Assembly (NCBI RefSeq): GCF_003105155.1
Contig: NZ_QETK01000014.1
Coordinates: 1 to 64,000, forward strand
From: Pseudomonas sp. SDI
GTDB taxonomy: Bacteria > Pseudomonadota > Gammaproteobacteria > Pseudomonadales > Pseudomonadaceae
Direction: 5' to 3'
Length of the DNA stretch: 64,000 bases
The notes beneath the pieces were generated by a model. That model was not told the DNA's origin, made no database searches, and worked only from the letters and a program-made list of their open reading frames with translations. This document shows positions 36,795-48,673 of this stretch, one piece after another (the stretch's first letter is position 1; the number at the start of each line of letters is the position of its first letter). The translations under genes were made by a program, and so were the position numbers.

Positions 36795-37241
36795 TTACTT
36801 GAGGGTAACGGTGCCTTTCATCATCGAGATGTGGCCAGGGAACGAGCAGAAGAAGCCGTACTTCTCGCCTGCTGCCAGCTTGGCCACGTCGAAGGTCACC
36901 GAGTCGGATTCCTTGGCGCCAATCACCTTGGTGTGAGCGATCACACGGGTGTCGCCTTCTTTCAGATAAGCCTTGTCGATACCGGCGCTCAGACCGTCGG
37001 TGGCGATCGGCTGCATGTCGGCTTCTTTACTCAGCACCCAGTTGTGGCCCATGACGTTCTTCGGCAAGGAGCCGGAGTGGGTCAGCTCAACGGTGAAGGT
37101 CTTGCAGCTCTTGTCGATTTCAATCGCCTTGGTGCTGAAGGCCATCTGGTCGGTGGAGTCGACGGTGACCTTGCATTCAGCAGCGAACGCCTGAGTGCCG
37201 GCGAGGGTCAGCAAGGATACTGCTACAACTTTGGCAAACAT
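36795..37241 (-). CDS. azu: Azurin
   Basis: A 148-residue periplasmic blue-copper protein. The signal peptide (about 1-20, ending GTQAFA/AE) precedes a cupredoxin fold. The copper ligands are visible: His in GHNWVLS and Cys, His and Met in [10 protein letters not shown] near the C-terminus. It carries electrons in respiration, including denitrification and stress. It is convergent with nadE, and its upstream region has a weak ANR-like site. Confidence 0.95.
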   Translation of the reverse strand: MFAKVVAVSLLTLAGTQAFAAECKVTVDSTDQMAFSTKAIEIDKSCKTFTVELTHSGSLPKNVMGHNWVLSKEADMQPIATDGLSAGIDKAYLKEGDTRVIAHTKVIGAKESDSVTFDVAKLAAGEKYGFFCSFPGHISMMKGTVTLK

Positions 37242-37264
37242 CGTGAATCTCCATGGCAGGGGGT

Positions 37265-37278
37265 TTTATCGATTTCAA
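37265..37278 (-). promoter_or_regulatory. Weak ANR/FNR-like site upstream of azurin
   Basis: On the minus strand TTGAAATCGATAAA matches TTGAT-N4-ATCAA at 8 of 10 positions. It lies only about 25 bases before the azu ATG, nearer than usual, so this is a weak candidate. Confidence 0.25.
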
Positions 37279-37437
37279 GACTGCCCGAGTGCACCCGGCA
37301 AGCCCATGATGTGGGTCAAGCCCGAGGCCGGTAGCCAGGCAGTGATTTTGTTCTATGGATTGTATACAGGAAATCTAAGAGACCATCATGCGCCAATAAG
37401 GGAGGATGCGACAACCTCTCAACAAGGACTTTTTGCC

Positions 37438-37527
37438 ATGACCATCAATAGCCTGATACACAACCTGCTGGCCGCCTATGCGTGCGGCGCCAGCGGTAGC
37501 GCCATGGCGTTCAGCCGCGCGGAATGA
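37438..37527 (+). CDS. Small open frame, 29 residues
   Basis: ATG at 37438 with aaggac upstream opens a 29-residue hydrophobic peptide ([17 protein letters not shown]...). No relative is recognised. The next real gene begins 66 bases downstream. It could be a small protein, a leader or chance; codon use gives no firm answer. Confidence 0.25.
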   Translation: MTINSLIHNLLAAYACGASGSAMAFSRAE

Positions 37528-37592
37528 CACAAGGCTTGGAAGACCCAGGTCGGCACCGTACCCTGTGGCGCGAATTCGACCAGGAGTCAGCC

Positions 37593-38180
37593 ATGTCTTT
37601 ACGTTCCGTCTGTGTCTTCTGCGGTGCCAGCACCGGCAACAACCCCGTCTACCGTGAAGCCGCCATCGCCCTCGGCCAGGCCATCGCCCGCCGGGGCCTG
37701 ACCCTGGTGTACGGCGGCGGCGCCGTCGGCCTGATGGGCATCGTCGCCGATGCCGCACTGGCGGCGGGCGGCGAAGTGCTCGGGATCATTCCCGAAAGCC
37801 TGAAGAACGCCGAAATCGGCCACCCTGGCCTGAGCCGCCTGGAAGTGGTCGACGGCATGCACGCACGCAAGGCCCGCATGGCCGAGCTAAGCGATGCCTT
37901 CATCGCCCTGCCCGGCGGCCTGGGCACCCTCGAAGAACTGTTCGAGGTGTGGACCTGGGGCCAGCTGGGTTACCACGGCAAGCCACTGGGCCTGCTGGAG
38001 GTGAACGGTTTCTACGAGAAGCTCAGCGGCTTCCTCGACCATCTGGTCGGCGAAGGCTTCGTCCGCCCGCAGCACCGGGCCATGCTGCAGCGCAACGGCG
38101 AACCCGAGGCGCTGCTCGACGCCCTCGCCGCCTGGCAGCCGCTGGCCGCACCGAAATGGGCCGAACAGCCGCCGCGCTAA
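37593..38180 (+). CDS. LOG-family phosphoribohydrolase (TIGR00730)
   Basis: A 195-residue Rossmann-fold protein with the LOG motif PGGLGTLEE at 107-115 and the GGGAVGLMG loop at 41-49. The family cleaves nucleoside 5'-monophosphates such as cytokinin ribotides or AMP. The start is ATG 37593 ([11 protein letters not shown]), preceded by aggagtcagcc; the longer frame is not used. It overlaps the convergent transglutaminase gene by four bases. Confidence 0.88.
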   Translation: MSLRSVCVFCGASTGNNPVYREAAIALGQAIARRGLTLVYGGGAVGLMGIVADAALAAGGEVLGIIPESLKNAEIGHPGLSRLEVVDGMHARKARMAELSDAFIALPGGLGTLEELFEVWTWGQLGYHGKPLGLLEVNGFYEKLSGFLDHLVGEGFVRPQHRAMLQRNGEPEALLDALAAWQPLAAPKWAEQPPR

Positions 38181-39070
38181 GGCTCCAGCGGTAGCACCGT
38201 GACCTGCACCTGTGGGTCATGGCTACCGCCGCCCAGAATCACCCCGCGCAACGGCGACACATCGGAAAAGTCCCGGCCCCAGGCCACGGTAATGTGCTCC
38301 AGCGCCGGACGCAGGTTGTTGGTCGGGTCGAAATCCACCCAGCCCTGCCCCGGGCAAAACACCGACACCCAGGCGTGCGAGGCATCGGCACCGATCAGTC
38401 GCGGCTGGCCGGGCGGCGGCTGCGTCAGCAGGTAGCCGCTCACATAGCGCGCCGCCAGCCCGCGCGAACGCAGGCAGGCGAGCATCAGGTGGGCGAAGTC
38501 CTGGCACACCCCGCGACGCCGCTCCAGCACTTCCAGCAGCGGCGTGGCGACCTGGGTGGCGCCGGCATCGAAGGTGAATTCGCGAAAGATCGTTTCCATC
38601 AACGCCTGTACCCCGAGCAGTACCGGCTGGCCGGCTGGGAAACACGCCTCGGCAAACTGCACCAGGCGTTGCTTGAGGCGCACATAGGGCGACTCGAAGC
38701 GGTAGCGGCAGGCGTCCAGGTGCTCCGCCGGCAGCGGTTGCCCGCTGTAGGCCAGCGCTGCACGGACCTGCTCCCAGGGCGGCGAGCCGGCCAGGTCCGG
38801 CACGGCCCGAGGCAACACATCCACGTCGACCTGACTGCCAACCCGTAACGACTCGTGCTGACGTTCCAGCGCCAGGCGAATCAGCAGGTTGCCAAAGATG
38901 TCGTACTCTTCGCGCTGGCGGGTCGGCACCGGCGCCACGTCCAGCGTCCGGCTGATGCAACGCTGCCAGGCACAGGGCCGCGGCCACAGGTGCACCAGTT
39001 GCTGCGCCAGCGATACCGGGCTGTCGTAGCGATAATGGGTGTCGTGGAGGATCCGGTAACGGGCGCTCAT
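38177..39070 (-). CDS. Transglutaminase-like family protein
   Basis: A 297-residue protein with an N-terminal bacterial transglutaminase-like beta domain (about 1-140) and the transglutaminase core. The catalytic triad is Cys189 ([11 protein letters not shown]), His232 (SHAWVSVF) and Asp247 (WVDFDPTNN). It follows the ATP-grasp/alpha-E gene on the same strand with one base overlap (TGATG). Such pairs are common in proteobacteria, and a peptide or protein modification role is likely but not proven. Confidence 0.88.
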   Translation of the reverse strand: MSARYRILHDTHYRYDSPVSLAQQLVHLWPRPCAWQRCISRTLDVAPVPTRQREEYDIFGNLLIRLALERQHESLRVGSQVDVDVLPRAVPDLAGSPPWEQVRAALAYSGQPLPAEHLDACRYRFESPYVRLKQRLVQFAEACFPAGQPVLLGVQALMETIFREFTFDAGATQVATPLLEVLERRRGVCQDFAHLMLACLRSRGLAARYVSGYLLTQPPPGQPRLIGADASHAWVSVFCPGQGWVDFDPTNNLRPALEHITVAWGRDFSDVSPLRGVILGGGSHDPQVQVTVLPLEP

Positions 39071-41556
39071 CAGGTCGATACCGTCTGCTGGCTGACATCG
39101 TCGACATGGGCGAAGTGGCGCAGCGCCAGACGCGCCGAAACCTGCTCGCTGGCCAGGGCTATGCTTTCCAGCAACTCGGCCAAGCCGTCGAGCACCGCGC
39201 GCACGCTGGCGTTGCCGAACAGCGGATGCTCCAGGCTGCCGAGGTCGAGAGGGCGCAGGCGCGAGGCCAGCACGCCCAGGGCCGGGTCCTGCGGCGTGCC
39301 GAACGCCTCGCCCAGACGTTCCAGCGAGCGCAGCAGCAACTTGAGCTGGAACAGCACCGCGTGAGGGTTCTGGTCGTCGAGCAGGAGCAGGTCGAGCACC
39401 GGGATCAACTGCGCCACCGCCAGGTAGCGCGAGCGGTAGGTGATGCTGCTGTTGCCCAGCTCCAGCAACCATTCCAGCGCGGCCTGATCGAACGCGCCGG
39501 GGCCACGCAGAAAGCTCGCCAGGCTGGTGCTGAGCGAATACAGGCGTTCGATCCGCCGGCCGGTCATGAGGAAGCGCCAGCCTTCGTCGCGGGTCATGTC
39601 GTCCAGGGCAAAGCCGGACATCGCCGCCAGCGACATCACCAGGCGGTTGAGGAACTCCAGCAACTCACCCAGGTCGGCACCCGCGCCCTCCAGCCCCTGC
39701 GCTTCGCGCTGCAACTCGACCAGCGCCTGCCAGTTCTCCCGCGAGAGCTTGCCGCGCACCTGCGCCGCCGCCCACTGCAGGCGTTGCAGGTTGGCGCGCA
39801 GGCTGAACGCCCAGTCCGCATCGAGCAAGGCACTGCGCAGCCGCTGCTCGAGGCTACCGTGCGGCGGCAGCAGCGAAACCTTTTCCGCCAGGGCCACGGC
39901 GGCGTCGAGCGCCTGCGGGTCGTCGCCATCGAGGTAGCGGCTGAGCAGGCTGCGCAGCAGCCGCGCGCTGGCGTCGCAGCGTTCGCAGTAGCGGCCGAAC
40001 CAGAACAGGTTTTCCACCACCCGTGAAGGCAGGTAGGGGTCCTGGCGGATCACGTCGGCGACGCCCAGCGGGCGGTTGGCGCGCCATTGCTCACCAGCTG
40101 GCGCGGCTTCGCCGACGATCCAGGTGTCCTTGCTGGCGCCGCCGCGCTGCATCGAGATGACCTCGGCATCGGCCAGCGCCGCCACCCGCGTCAGGCCACC
40201 AGGCAATACCCGGTAGCCGTCGGCGCTGGCCACGGCATACACGCGCATACCGACCGGGCGTGCCTGCAGACAGCCCTGGTCGGCTTGCCAGACCGGTGCC
40301 TGAGACAGTTGCGCCCGTTCCTGGGCGACATAGGCATAGGGCCGCGCCTGAATCCGCGCGGCCAGCGCCTGGCGTTCGGTCGGGTCCAGATCGCGGCCGA
40401 ACACGGACGCAAAACTCTGCGAAGGGAACGCCGGCTTGATCAGCAATTCCGGCAGTTTTTCCAGCACCTGGGCCATGGCCTGCGCCTCGCCGCACCACCA
40501 GGTGGCAATCGACGGCAGGCTCAGCGCGGTGCCGAACAGCTGTTGGTTGATCGCCGGCAAAAAACCGAGCAGGCCAGGCGATTCCAGCACCCCGCTGCCC
40601 AGCGCGTTGGCCACCAGCACCCGGCCCTGACGCACCGCATCGAGCAGGCCGGGCACGCCGAGCGCCGAATCGGTGCGCAGCTCCAGCGGGTCGCAGAAAT
40701 CGTCGTCGAGCCGCCGCAGGATCGCGTGCACCCGGCGCAGGCCGCTCAAGGTCTTGAGGTAGACGGTGGCGTCGCGCACGGTAAGGTCGCTGCCCTCGAC
40801 CAGCGGATAGCCAAGCTGGCGGGCGAGATAGAGGTGTTCGAAGTAGCTTTCGTTGAACCGCCCCGGGGTCAGCAGCACCACCAGCGGCGTTTCTTCGCCG
40901 CACGGTGCCTGCTGCAGGAGGCTTTGTTGCAGGGTGCGGAAGAACCCGGCCAGGTGCTGGACGTTGAGCTCGCGGTACAGGTCGGGAAAGGCACGCGCCA
41001 CAATGGTGCGGTTTTCCAGCGCGTAACCGAAGCCAGAAGGCGCCTGGGTGCGGTCGGCGGTCACCCACCAGCGGCCATCCGGGCCACGCGCCAGATCGAC
41101 GGCATACAGGTGCAGGTAGGTGTTGTGGGGTACGCCAACGCCTTGGCATGGCCAGAGGAAGTTGTTATGGCCATAGATCAGCTCGGCCGGCAGCAGGCCG
41201 TCGGCGATCAGCTGTTGCGGGCCATAGAGATCGGCCAGTACCGCATTAAGCAGCTGTGCACGTTGCGCCACGCCAGCGGCCAATTGCTGCCATTCGGCGG
41301 CGGCCAGCAGGTGCGGCAGCAGGTCGAGTTCCCAGGGCCGGTCGGAGCCTTGCGGATCGGCGTAGATGTTGTAAGTAACGCCGTTTTCCTGCAATTGCCG
41401 ATCCACCAGAGCTTGGCGCTGGGCCAGCTGAGCCGGGCCGCTGCGTTGCAACTGGGCGAACAGCGCTTGCCAGTGCGGGCGCACGCTGCCGTCGGGCTGC
41501 AGCAGCTCGTGGTAGGTGGCAGTACTGAGTGGGTAAGCGTCCAGCAGGTCGGCCAT
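39070..41556 (-). CDS. Circularly permuted ATP-grasp / alpha-E (DUF403) fusion protein
   Basis: An 828-residue fusion. The N-terminal part (about 1-480) is a circularly permuted type 2 ATP-grasp (DUF404/DUF407) with GHNNFLWPCQGV and LLTPGRFNESYFEHLYLA. The C-terminal part (about 510-820) is alpha-E (DUF403), beginning PSRVVENLFWFGRYCERCDA. In many genomes these are separate genes beside a transglutaminase, as here. The set is predicted to make or modify a peptide. The substrate is unknown. The transglutaminase start overlaps its stop. Confidence 0.88.
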   Translation of the reverse strand: MADLLDAYPLSTATYHELLQPDGSVRPHWQALFAQLQRSGPAQLAQRQALVDRQLQENGVTYNIYADPQGSDRPWELDLLPHLLAAAEWQQLAAGVAQRAQLLNAVLADLYGPQQLIADGLLPAELIYGHNNFLWPCQGVGVPHNTYLHLYAVDLARGPDGRWWVTADRTQAPSGFGYALENRTIVARAFPDLYRELNVQHLAGFFRTLQQSLLQQAPCGEETPLVVLLTPGRFNESYFEHLYLARQLGYPLVEGSDLTVRDATVYLKTLSGLRRVHAILRRLDDDFCDPLELRTDSALGVPGLLDAVRQGRVLVANALGSGVLESPGLLGFLPAINQQLFGTALSLPSIATWWCGEAQAMAQVLEKLPELLIKPAFPSQSFASVFGRDLDPTERQALAARIQARPYAYVAQERAQLSQAPVWQADQGCLQARPVGMRVYAVASADGYRVLPGGLTRVAALADAEVISMQRGGASKDTWIVGEAAPAGEQWRANRPLGVADVIRQDPYLPSRVVENLFWFGRYCERCDASARLLRSLLSRYLDGDDPQALDAAVALAEKVSLLPPHGSLEQRLRSALLDADWAFSLRANLQRLQWAAAQVRGKLSRENWQALVELQREAQGLEGAGADLGELLEFLNRLVMSLAAMSGFALDDMTRDEGWRFLMTGRRIERLYSLSTSLASFLRGPGAFDQAALEWLLELGNSSITYRSRYLAVAQLIPVLDLLLLDDQNPHAVLFQLKLLLRSLERLGEAFGTPQDPALGVLASRLRPLDLGSLEHPLFGNASVRAVLDGLAELLESIALASEQVSARLALRHFAHVDDVSQQTVST

Positions 41557-41640
41557 GGGCGAGCTCGAAGACGGCAGGTGGCGTCAGGGTAACGCGCGCG
41601 CGCGATGGCGAAAAGCGGGGCAAGAGTTGTGCCACGCCCC

Positions 41641-41707
41641 AGCGCGGGACGAGCCCGCCCCCACAGGAGAGCGCAGTGCTCTTGTGGGAGCGGGCTCGTC
41701 CGGCGAG
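41641..41707. repeat. REP element pair (inverted repeat)
   Basis: Arms begin agcgcgggacgagcccgccc and end gggagcgggctcgtccggcg around a loop containing gagagcgcagtgctc. It lies between the ATP-grasp start and the ygiQ stop on the same strand. Confidence 0.65.
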
Positions 41708-41712
41708 AGGAT

Positions 41713-44016
<2,304 letters not shown>

Positions 44017-44117
44017 GTCAGTGACCGGTTCTTTATGTGCAGGAAAATCGCGGGCGCGGAATATAGCACAAATTTTGACCAAATCCGACGTCAAGAGTCG
44101 GATTTGCTCACGGTCAC

Positions 44118-45515
44118 TTATTCGTCGTCGTCGAAGTTGTAACTGCCCGGCGCGAGGTTTTCGAAGCGTGTGTACTTGCCGATGAAGGCCAGGCGGATAA
44201 AGCCGATCGGGCCGTTCCGCTGCTTGCCGATGATGATCTCGGCGATGCCCTTGTGCTCGGTCTCCGGGTGATACACCTCGTCGCGGTAAACGAACATGAT
44301 CACGTCGGCGTCCTGCTCGATCGCTCCGGATTCACGCAAGTCGGAGTTCACCGGGCGCTTGTTCGGGCGCTGCTCCAGGGAGCGGTTGAGCTGCGACAGG
44401 GCGATGACCGGGCAGTTGAATTCCTTGGCCAGGGCTTTCAGGGAACGCGAGATCTCGGAAATCTCGTTGGTCCGGTTGTCACCGCTGGAACCTGGGATCT
44501 GCATCAGCTGCAGGTAGTCGATCATGATCATGCCGATCTCGCCATGCTCACGCACCAGGCGCCGGGTCCGTGCGCGCATCTCCGACGGGCTGATGCCGGC
44601 GGTGTCGTCGATGAACAGCTTGCGGTCGTTGAGCAGGTTGACCGCCGAGGTCAGGCGTGGCCAGTCGTCGTCGTCGAGCTGACCGGAACGGACCTTGGTC
44701 TGGTCGATACGCCCCAGCGACGACAGCATACGCATGATCAGCGATTCGCCTGGCATCTCCAGCGAGTACACCAGCACCGCCTTGTCGCTGCGCAGTACGG
44801 CGTTCTCCACCAGGTTCATGGCGAAGGTGGTCTTACCCATCGACGGACGGCCGGCGACGATGATCAGGTCGGCCGGCTGCAAGCCGCTGGTCTTCTCGTC
44901 GAGGTCGGTATAGCCAGTGGACAGGCCAGTGATGTCGCTGTCGGAGTTGAACAGCGTGTCGATGCGGTCGATGGCCTTGGTCAGCAGCTCGTTGACCCCC
45001 ACCGGGCCGCCGGTTTTTGGCCGCGCTTCGGCGATCTGGAAGATTTGTCGCTCGGCTTCGTCGAGGATCTCGGCGGCGTTGCGCCCCTGCGGGTTGAAGG
45101 CGCTGTCGGCGATCTCGGTGCTGATGCTGATCAGCTGGCGCAGGGTGGCGCGCTCACGAATGATCTGCGCATAGGCCTTGATGTTGGCCACCGACGGGGT
45201 GTTCTTGGCCAGCTCGCCGAGGTAACCCAGGCCGCCGATCTGCGAGCTCAAACCTTCCTTGTCCAACTGCTCGTGCAGCGTGACCACGTCGAAGGGGGTG
45301 TTGAGGTCGGCCAGCTTGTGGATCGCGCGGAAGATCAGGCGGTGGTCATGCCGGTAGAAGTCGCCGTCGGAGACTTGATCGAGCACCCGCTCCCAGGCGT
45401 TGTTGTCCAGCATCAAGCCACCGAGCACGGCCTGTTCGGCCTCGATGGAATGCGGCGGCACCTTCAGGGCAGCGGTTTGCAGATCATATTGCTCGGGGGC
45501 GGTTATCTCGTTCAT
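44118..45515 (-). CDS. dnaB: Replicative DNA helicase DnaB
   Basis: A 465-residue replicative helicase. The N-terminal domain (about 20-125) is followed by the RecA-like domain with Walker [10 protein letters not shown] at about 222-230, Walker [11 protein letters not shown], and the C-terminal KQRNGPIG region. It unwinds DNA at the fork as a hexamer. I chose ATG 45515 (MNEITAPEQ); a GTG two codons upstream is possible. It is separated from rplI by a terminator-like hairpin. Confidence 0.95.
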   Translation of the reverse strand: MNEITAPEQYDLQTAALKVPPHSIEAEQAVLGGLMLDNNAWERVLDQVSDGDFYRHDHRLIFRAIHKLADLNTPFDVVTLHEQLDKEGLSSQIGGLGYLGELAKNTPSVANIKAYAQIIRERATLRQLISISTEIADSAFNPQGRNAAEILDEAERQIFQIAEARPKTGGPVGVNELLTKAIDRIDTLFNSDSDITGLSTGYTDLDEKTSGLQPADLIIVAGRPSMGKTTFAMNLVENAVLRSDKAVLVYSLEMPGESLIMRMLSSLGRIDQTKVRSGQLDDDDWPRLTSAVNLLNDRKLFIDDTAGISPSEMRARTRRLVREHGEIGMIMIDYLQLMQIPGSSGDNRTNEISEISRSLKALAKEFNCPVIALSQLNRSLEQRPNKRPVNSDLRESGAIEQDADVIMFVYRDEVYHPETEHKGIAEIIIGKQRNGPIGFIRLAFIGKYTRFENLAPGSYNFDDDE

Positions 45516-45540
45516 GGCCACTTGGAAATCAGGGTGTTGA

Positions 45541-45580
45541 AAAAAACAAAGGGCACGACCTGTAGAACAGGATCGTGCCC
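45541..45580 (-). terminator. Rho-independent terminator after rplI
   Basis: On the minus strand a hairpin gggcacgatcctgt / acaggtcgtgccc (one bulge; about 45551-45580) is followed by tttgtttttt (45541-45550). It lies between rplI and dnaB. A second perfect dyad, ctggcaccc and gggtgccag (45593-45611), sits just after the rplI stop. Confidence 0.8.
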
Positions 45581-45625
45581 GATGTTAACCGGCTGGCACC
45601 CAGGGTGCCAGTCGATTGGTCCAGC

Positions 45626-46072
45626 TTAGGCTGCGACAACAACCACGCGAACGGTGGCTTCAACGTCGCTGTGCAGGTGCACGGCTACGTCGTATTCGCC
45701 AACGTTACGGATGGTGCCGTTCGGCAGACGAACTTCAGCTTTGGCCACTTCAACGCCGGAGGCGGTCAGGGCGTCAGCGATGTCGTGGGTGCCGATCGAA
45801 CCGAACAGCTTGCCTTCGTCACCGGCGGTGGCAGTGATGGTCACTTCCAGCTCGGCCAGTTGGGCAGCGCGGGTTTCAGCCGAAGCTTTTTTCTCTGCAG
45901 CCAGTTTTTCCAGCTCAGCACGACGCTCTTCGAACGCAGCCACGTTGGCAGCGGTAGCAGCGGTGGCTTTGCCGAATGGCAGCAGGAAGTTACGGCCGTA
46001 ACCAGCCTTAACATTTACCTTGTCGCCCAGGTTGCCCAGGTTGGCGACTTTTTCCAGCAGGATCAGTTCCAT
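45626..46072 (-). CDS. rplI: Ribosomal protein bL9
   Basis: A 148-residue large-subunit protein. The N-terminal RNA-binding domain [19 protein letters not shown] is intact, and the long central helix and C-terminal domain are of normal length. It ends the rpsF-rpsR-membrane protein-rplI block and is followed by a terminator. Confidence 0.97.
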   Translation of the reverse strand: MELILLEKVANLGNLGDKVNVKAGYGRNFLLPFGKATAATAANVAAFEERRAELEKLAAEKKASAETRAAQLAELEVTITATAGDEGKLFGSIGTHDIADALTASGVEVAKAEVRLPNGTIRNVGEYDVAVHLHSDVEATVRVVVVAA

Positions 46073-46093
46073 TTGGTAATAACCTCTTAACTT

Positions 46094-46990
46094 TTAACCT
46101 TCACCGTTCGCGGAACCGTTATCGGCATCTTTCGATGCCCGGCGCCCGCGAAAATCAATCAGGCTGTCGACAATGGCCAGGACCACGAGCAACGGATAGG
46201 TCAGCTGCATGAACAGCACCAGGGTTACGTACAACCCGACCAGCCAGAACCTGGCCAATCGCTTCTGTGCCACCAGCCCATGAATCAGGGCCAGCCCGGC
46301 AAACACCAGCGGCACACTGCACAACGGCGTCAACATGGCCAGGTCGGGACCGAAATTCGGACCGACCAGCATGCACGCCAGCAGCAACAACGCTGGTAGC
46401 AGCGGCAGGCGCACGGCGCGAAACTCGCTACCGAACCCTCCCGGGTTATACAAACTGGCTTGCCAGTAGCGGCCCAACATCAGGGCCAACACACTGACTG
46501 CCTGCAACAAGGCCGCAATCAGGCCGGTCAGCACCGGTGCAATGAGGCTGCCAAGGCGGGCCCGCTCCTCTACCGACAACTGCTGGTAGAGCCCATCGAG
46601 CATCTGCGGAAGGACTTTTTCAATCGCTTGCGCCAACGCCTCGATCGGTTCGCGGAACACCGAACCCAGAACAACCCCGTACACCAGGCCCCAGGCGATG
46701 CTGAACAACAGCACCCGGTTCCAGGAATGCCCGGCGCGCAATACAGCGGCCAGACCCAGCGTACCCAGCAACACCATCAAGGTGCGCGGCTCGCCGAAGA
46801 ACCACCAGGCCAACGCCGGCAATAACGCCCAGACGAGAACCCCGGAGGCATCCTTGAAACCACGCCGCAGGAAGATCAGGCTCCCCGCAGCGGCACTCAG
46901 CCAGAACAACAGCGGCAATGCCGCACAACCAACCACCACCAAGGTGGCCTGCACGCGACCGCGCATGATGAAATCAGCTAACGCTCGCAT
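46094..46990 (-). CDS. DUF2232-like integral membrane protein
   Basis: A 298-residue protein with about eight hydrophobic helices and no soluble domain of note. Pseudomonas genomes keep a membrane protein of this kind between rpsR and rplI, which is the reason for the call. The central segment SVFREPIEALAQAIEKVLPQ is amphipathic. The function is unknown. Relation to YybS/DUF2232 is by general pattern only. Confidence 0.78.
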   Translation of the reverse strand: MRALADFIMRGRVQATLVVVGCAALPLLFWLSAAAGSLIFLRRGFKDASGVLVWALLPALAWWFFGEPRTLMVLLGTLGLAAVLRAGHSWNRVLLFSIAWGLVYGVVLGSVFREPIEALAQAIEKVLPQMLDGLYQQLSVEERARLGSLIAPVLTGLIAALLQAVSVLALMLGRYWQASLYNPGGFGSEFRAVRLPLLPALLLLACMLVGPNFGPDLAMLTPLCSVPLVFAGLALIHGLVAQKRLARFWLVGLYVTLVLFMQLTYPLLVVLAIVDSLIDFRGRRASKDADNGSANGEG

Positions 46991-47026
46991 GCACTCTATC
47001 CCTTGCTACTTGTCGACGACCCGGTC

Positions 47027-47257
47027 TCAGCGGCCGTGGCTGTCGGTGTAGGGCAGCAGGGCCAGGAAGCGGGCGCGCTTGATAGCGGTAGCCAGCTGAC
47101 GCTGATAACGAGCTTTGGTACCGGTGATACGGCTTGGAACGATCTTGCCGGTTTCGGATACGTAAGCTTTCAGGGTGTTGAGATCTTTGTAATCGATCTC
47201 TTTCACGTCTTCAGCAGTGAAGCGGCAGAATTTACGACGACGGAAGAAACGTGCCAT
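47027..47257 (-). CDS. rpsR: Ribosomal protein bS18
   Basis: A 76-residue small-subunit protein with the start [16 protein letters not shown] and ending LPYTDSHGR, the usual sequence. It binds S6 and 16S rRNA. It lies 28 bases after rpsF in the same operon. Confidence 0.98.
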   Translation of the reverse strand: MARFFRRRKFCRFTAEDVKEIDYKDLNTLKAYVSETGKIVPSRITGTKARYQRQLATAIKRARFLALLPYTDSHGR

Positions 47258-47285
47258 GTAATAGGCTCCTCAAAAGGTCCGTGGA

Positions 47286-47711
47286 TTACTCGTCAGCGTT
47301 ATCGCTGTTGTCGCTGTTGTCGCTGTCATCGCCATCGGCGTTGTCAGCGTGCTCAGGACGGTCGCGACGCTCACGGCGCTCACTGCGGTTTTCTTCAGCC
47401 TTGAGCATCTCGGACTGGCCGGTGACGGCTTCGTCGCGACGGATGACCAGGTTACGGATCACGGCATCGTTGTAGCGGAAGTTGTCTTCCAGCTCGGCCA
47501 GGGCCTTGCCGGTGCACTCAACGTTCAGCATCACGTAGTGAGCCTTGTGAACATTGTTGATTGCGTAGGCCAGTTGACGACGGCCCCAGTCTTCCAGACG
47601 GTGGATTTTGCCGCCGTCTTCTTCGATCAGCTTGGTGTAACGCTCAACCATGCCGCCGACTTGCTCGCTCTGGTCAGGGTGGACCAGAAAGATGATTTCG
47701 TAATGACGCAT
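47286..47711 (-). CDS. rpsF: Ribosomal protein bS6
   Basis: A 141-residue small-subunit protein; [20 protein letters not shown] and the [18 protein letters not shown] region are typical. The C-terminus is an acidic tail with [13 protein letters not shown], normal for Pseudomonas. First gene of the rpsF-rpsR block; a promoter lies about 125 bases upstream. Confidence 0.97.
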   Translation of the reverse strand: MRHYEIIFLVHPDQSEQVGGMVERYTKLIEEDGGKIHRLEDWGRRQLAYAINNVHKAHYVMLNVECTGKALAELEDNFRYNDAVIRNLVIRRDEAVTGQSEMLKAEENRSERRERRDRPEHADNADGDDSDNSDNSDNADE

Positions 47712-47831
47712 GAATGCTCCTTACGGGTTGTAGTCTGCCACCAGGGTGGTCAGACAAGGAGTGAATGACACTGTATGACTTGCCTGGGTAAAAGAGGCAC
47801 ATGCGTGCCTGCCAGTACGGCAAGGGGCGCA

Positions 47832-47860
47832 ATTGTAGAGAAGGCCCGAAGCACAAGCAA
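47832..47860 (-). promoter_or_regulatory. Sigma70 promoter for rpsF operon
   Basis: TTGCTT (47855-47860, minus strand) and TACAAT (47832-47837) are 17 bases apart, about 120 bases upstream of rpsF. The -10 is strong, the -35 fair. Confidence 0.55.
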
Positions 47861-47894
47861 GGAAATTGGTGAATATTTGAACAGCCTTAAAAGC

Positions 47895-47915
47895 ATCGCG
47901 GGACGAGCCCGCGAT
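47895..47915. repeat. REP-like hairpin
   Basis: atcgcggg (47895-47902) pairs with cccgcgat (47908-47915) around acgag, just after the rlmB stop. Confidence 0.6.
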
Positions 47916-47920
47916 TAGGA

Positions 47921-48673
47921 TCAGGCCTTCGCCTTGGCCTGGCGCTGACGCACTGCTTCGAACAGGCACACCCCGGTAGCCACCGAGACGTTCAGGCTGC
48001 TGACGCTGCCCGCCATCGGCAGCTTCACCAGGAAATCGCAGTGCTCGCGGGTCAAGCGGCGCATGCCCTTGCCTTCGGCCCCCATGATCAGGATGGTCGG
48101 CCCGGTCAGGTCCTGCTGGTACAACTCCTGCTCCGCCTCGCCGGCGGTACCAACGACCCACAGGCCGCGCTGCTGGAGTTTCTCCAGGGTGCGTGCGAGG
48201 TTGGTCACGGCCACCAGCGGAATCACTTCCGCCGCGCCGCAGGCCACTTTTCGCACCGCTGGGGTCAGGGTCGCCGACTTGTCCTTGGGCACGATGACTG
48301 CCAGCGCCCCCGCCGCATCGGCAGTCCGCAGGCAGGCGCCGAGGTTGTGCGGGTCGGTCACGCCGTCGAGCACCAGGAGCAAAGGCGCCGTTTCGGTGCG
48401 ATCGAGCAGCTCTTCGAGCATCGCCTCGCCCCACACCTGGCTCGGGCTCACCTCGGCAACCACGCCCTGGTGCACGCCTTCGACCCAGGCATCCATCTCG
48501 CGCCGCTCGGCCTGGCCGATCGACACGCGGTTCTGCCCGGCCAGCTCTACCAGCACCTGGACCCGCGGGTCGCTGCGCCCCTCGGACAACCAGATCTGCT
48601 TGACCCGCTTGGGGTGATGCCGCAACAGGGCTTCTACGGCGTGAACGCCGTAGATCTTTTCCAACTGACTCAT
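47921..48673 (-). CDS. rlmB: 23S rRNA (guanosine-2'-O-)-methyltransferase RlmB
   Basis: A 250-residue SpoU-family methyltransferase that modifies G2251 of 23S rRNA. The knotted SAM-binding motifs are visible: NLGACLRTADAAG (motif 1), LIMGAEGKGMRRLT (motif 2) and LPMAGSVSSLNVSVATGV (motif 3). The substrate-binding N-terminal domain (about 1-75) is present. It overlaps rnr by four bases, so the two form an operon. Confidence 0.94.
   Translation of the reverse strand: MSQLEKIYGVHAVEALLRHHPKRVKQIWLSEGRSDPRVQVLVELAGQNRVSIGQAERREMDAWVEGVHQGVVAEVSPSQVWGEAMLEELLDRTETAPLLLVLDGVTDPHNLGACLRTADAAGALAVIVPKDKSATLTPAVRKVACGAAEVIPLVAVTNLARTLEKLQQRGLWVVGTAGEAEQELYQQDLTGPTILIMGAEGKGMRRLTREHCDFLVKLPMAGSVSSLNVSVATGVCLFEAVRQRQAKAKA

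Noticed and set aside
37195..37527. Longer plus-strand version of the 29-residue frame before the LOG gene
   Set aside because: It runs through the azurin promoter region and shows no domain; only the short ATG at 37438 is kept as a weak candidate.
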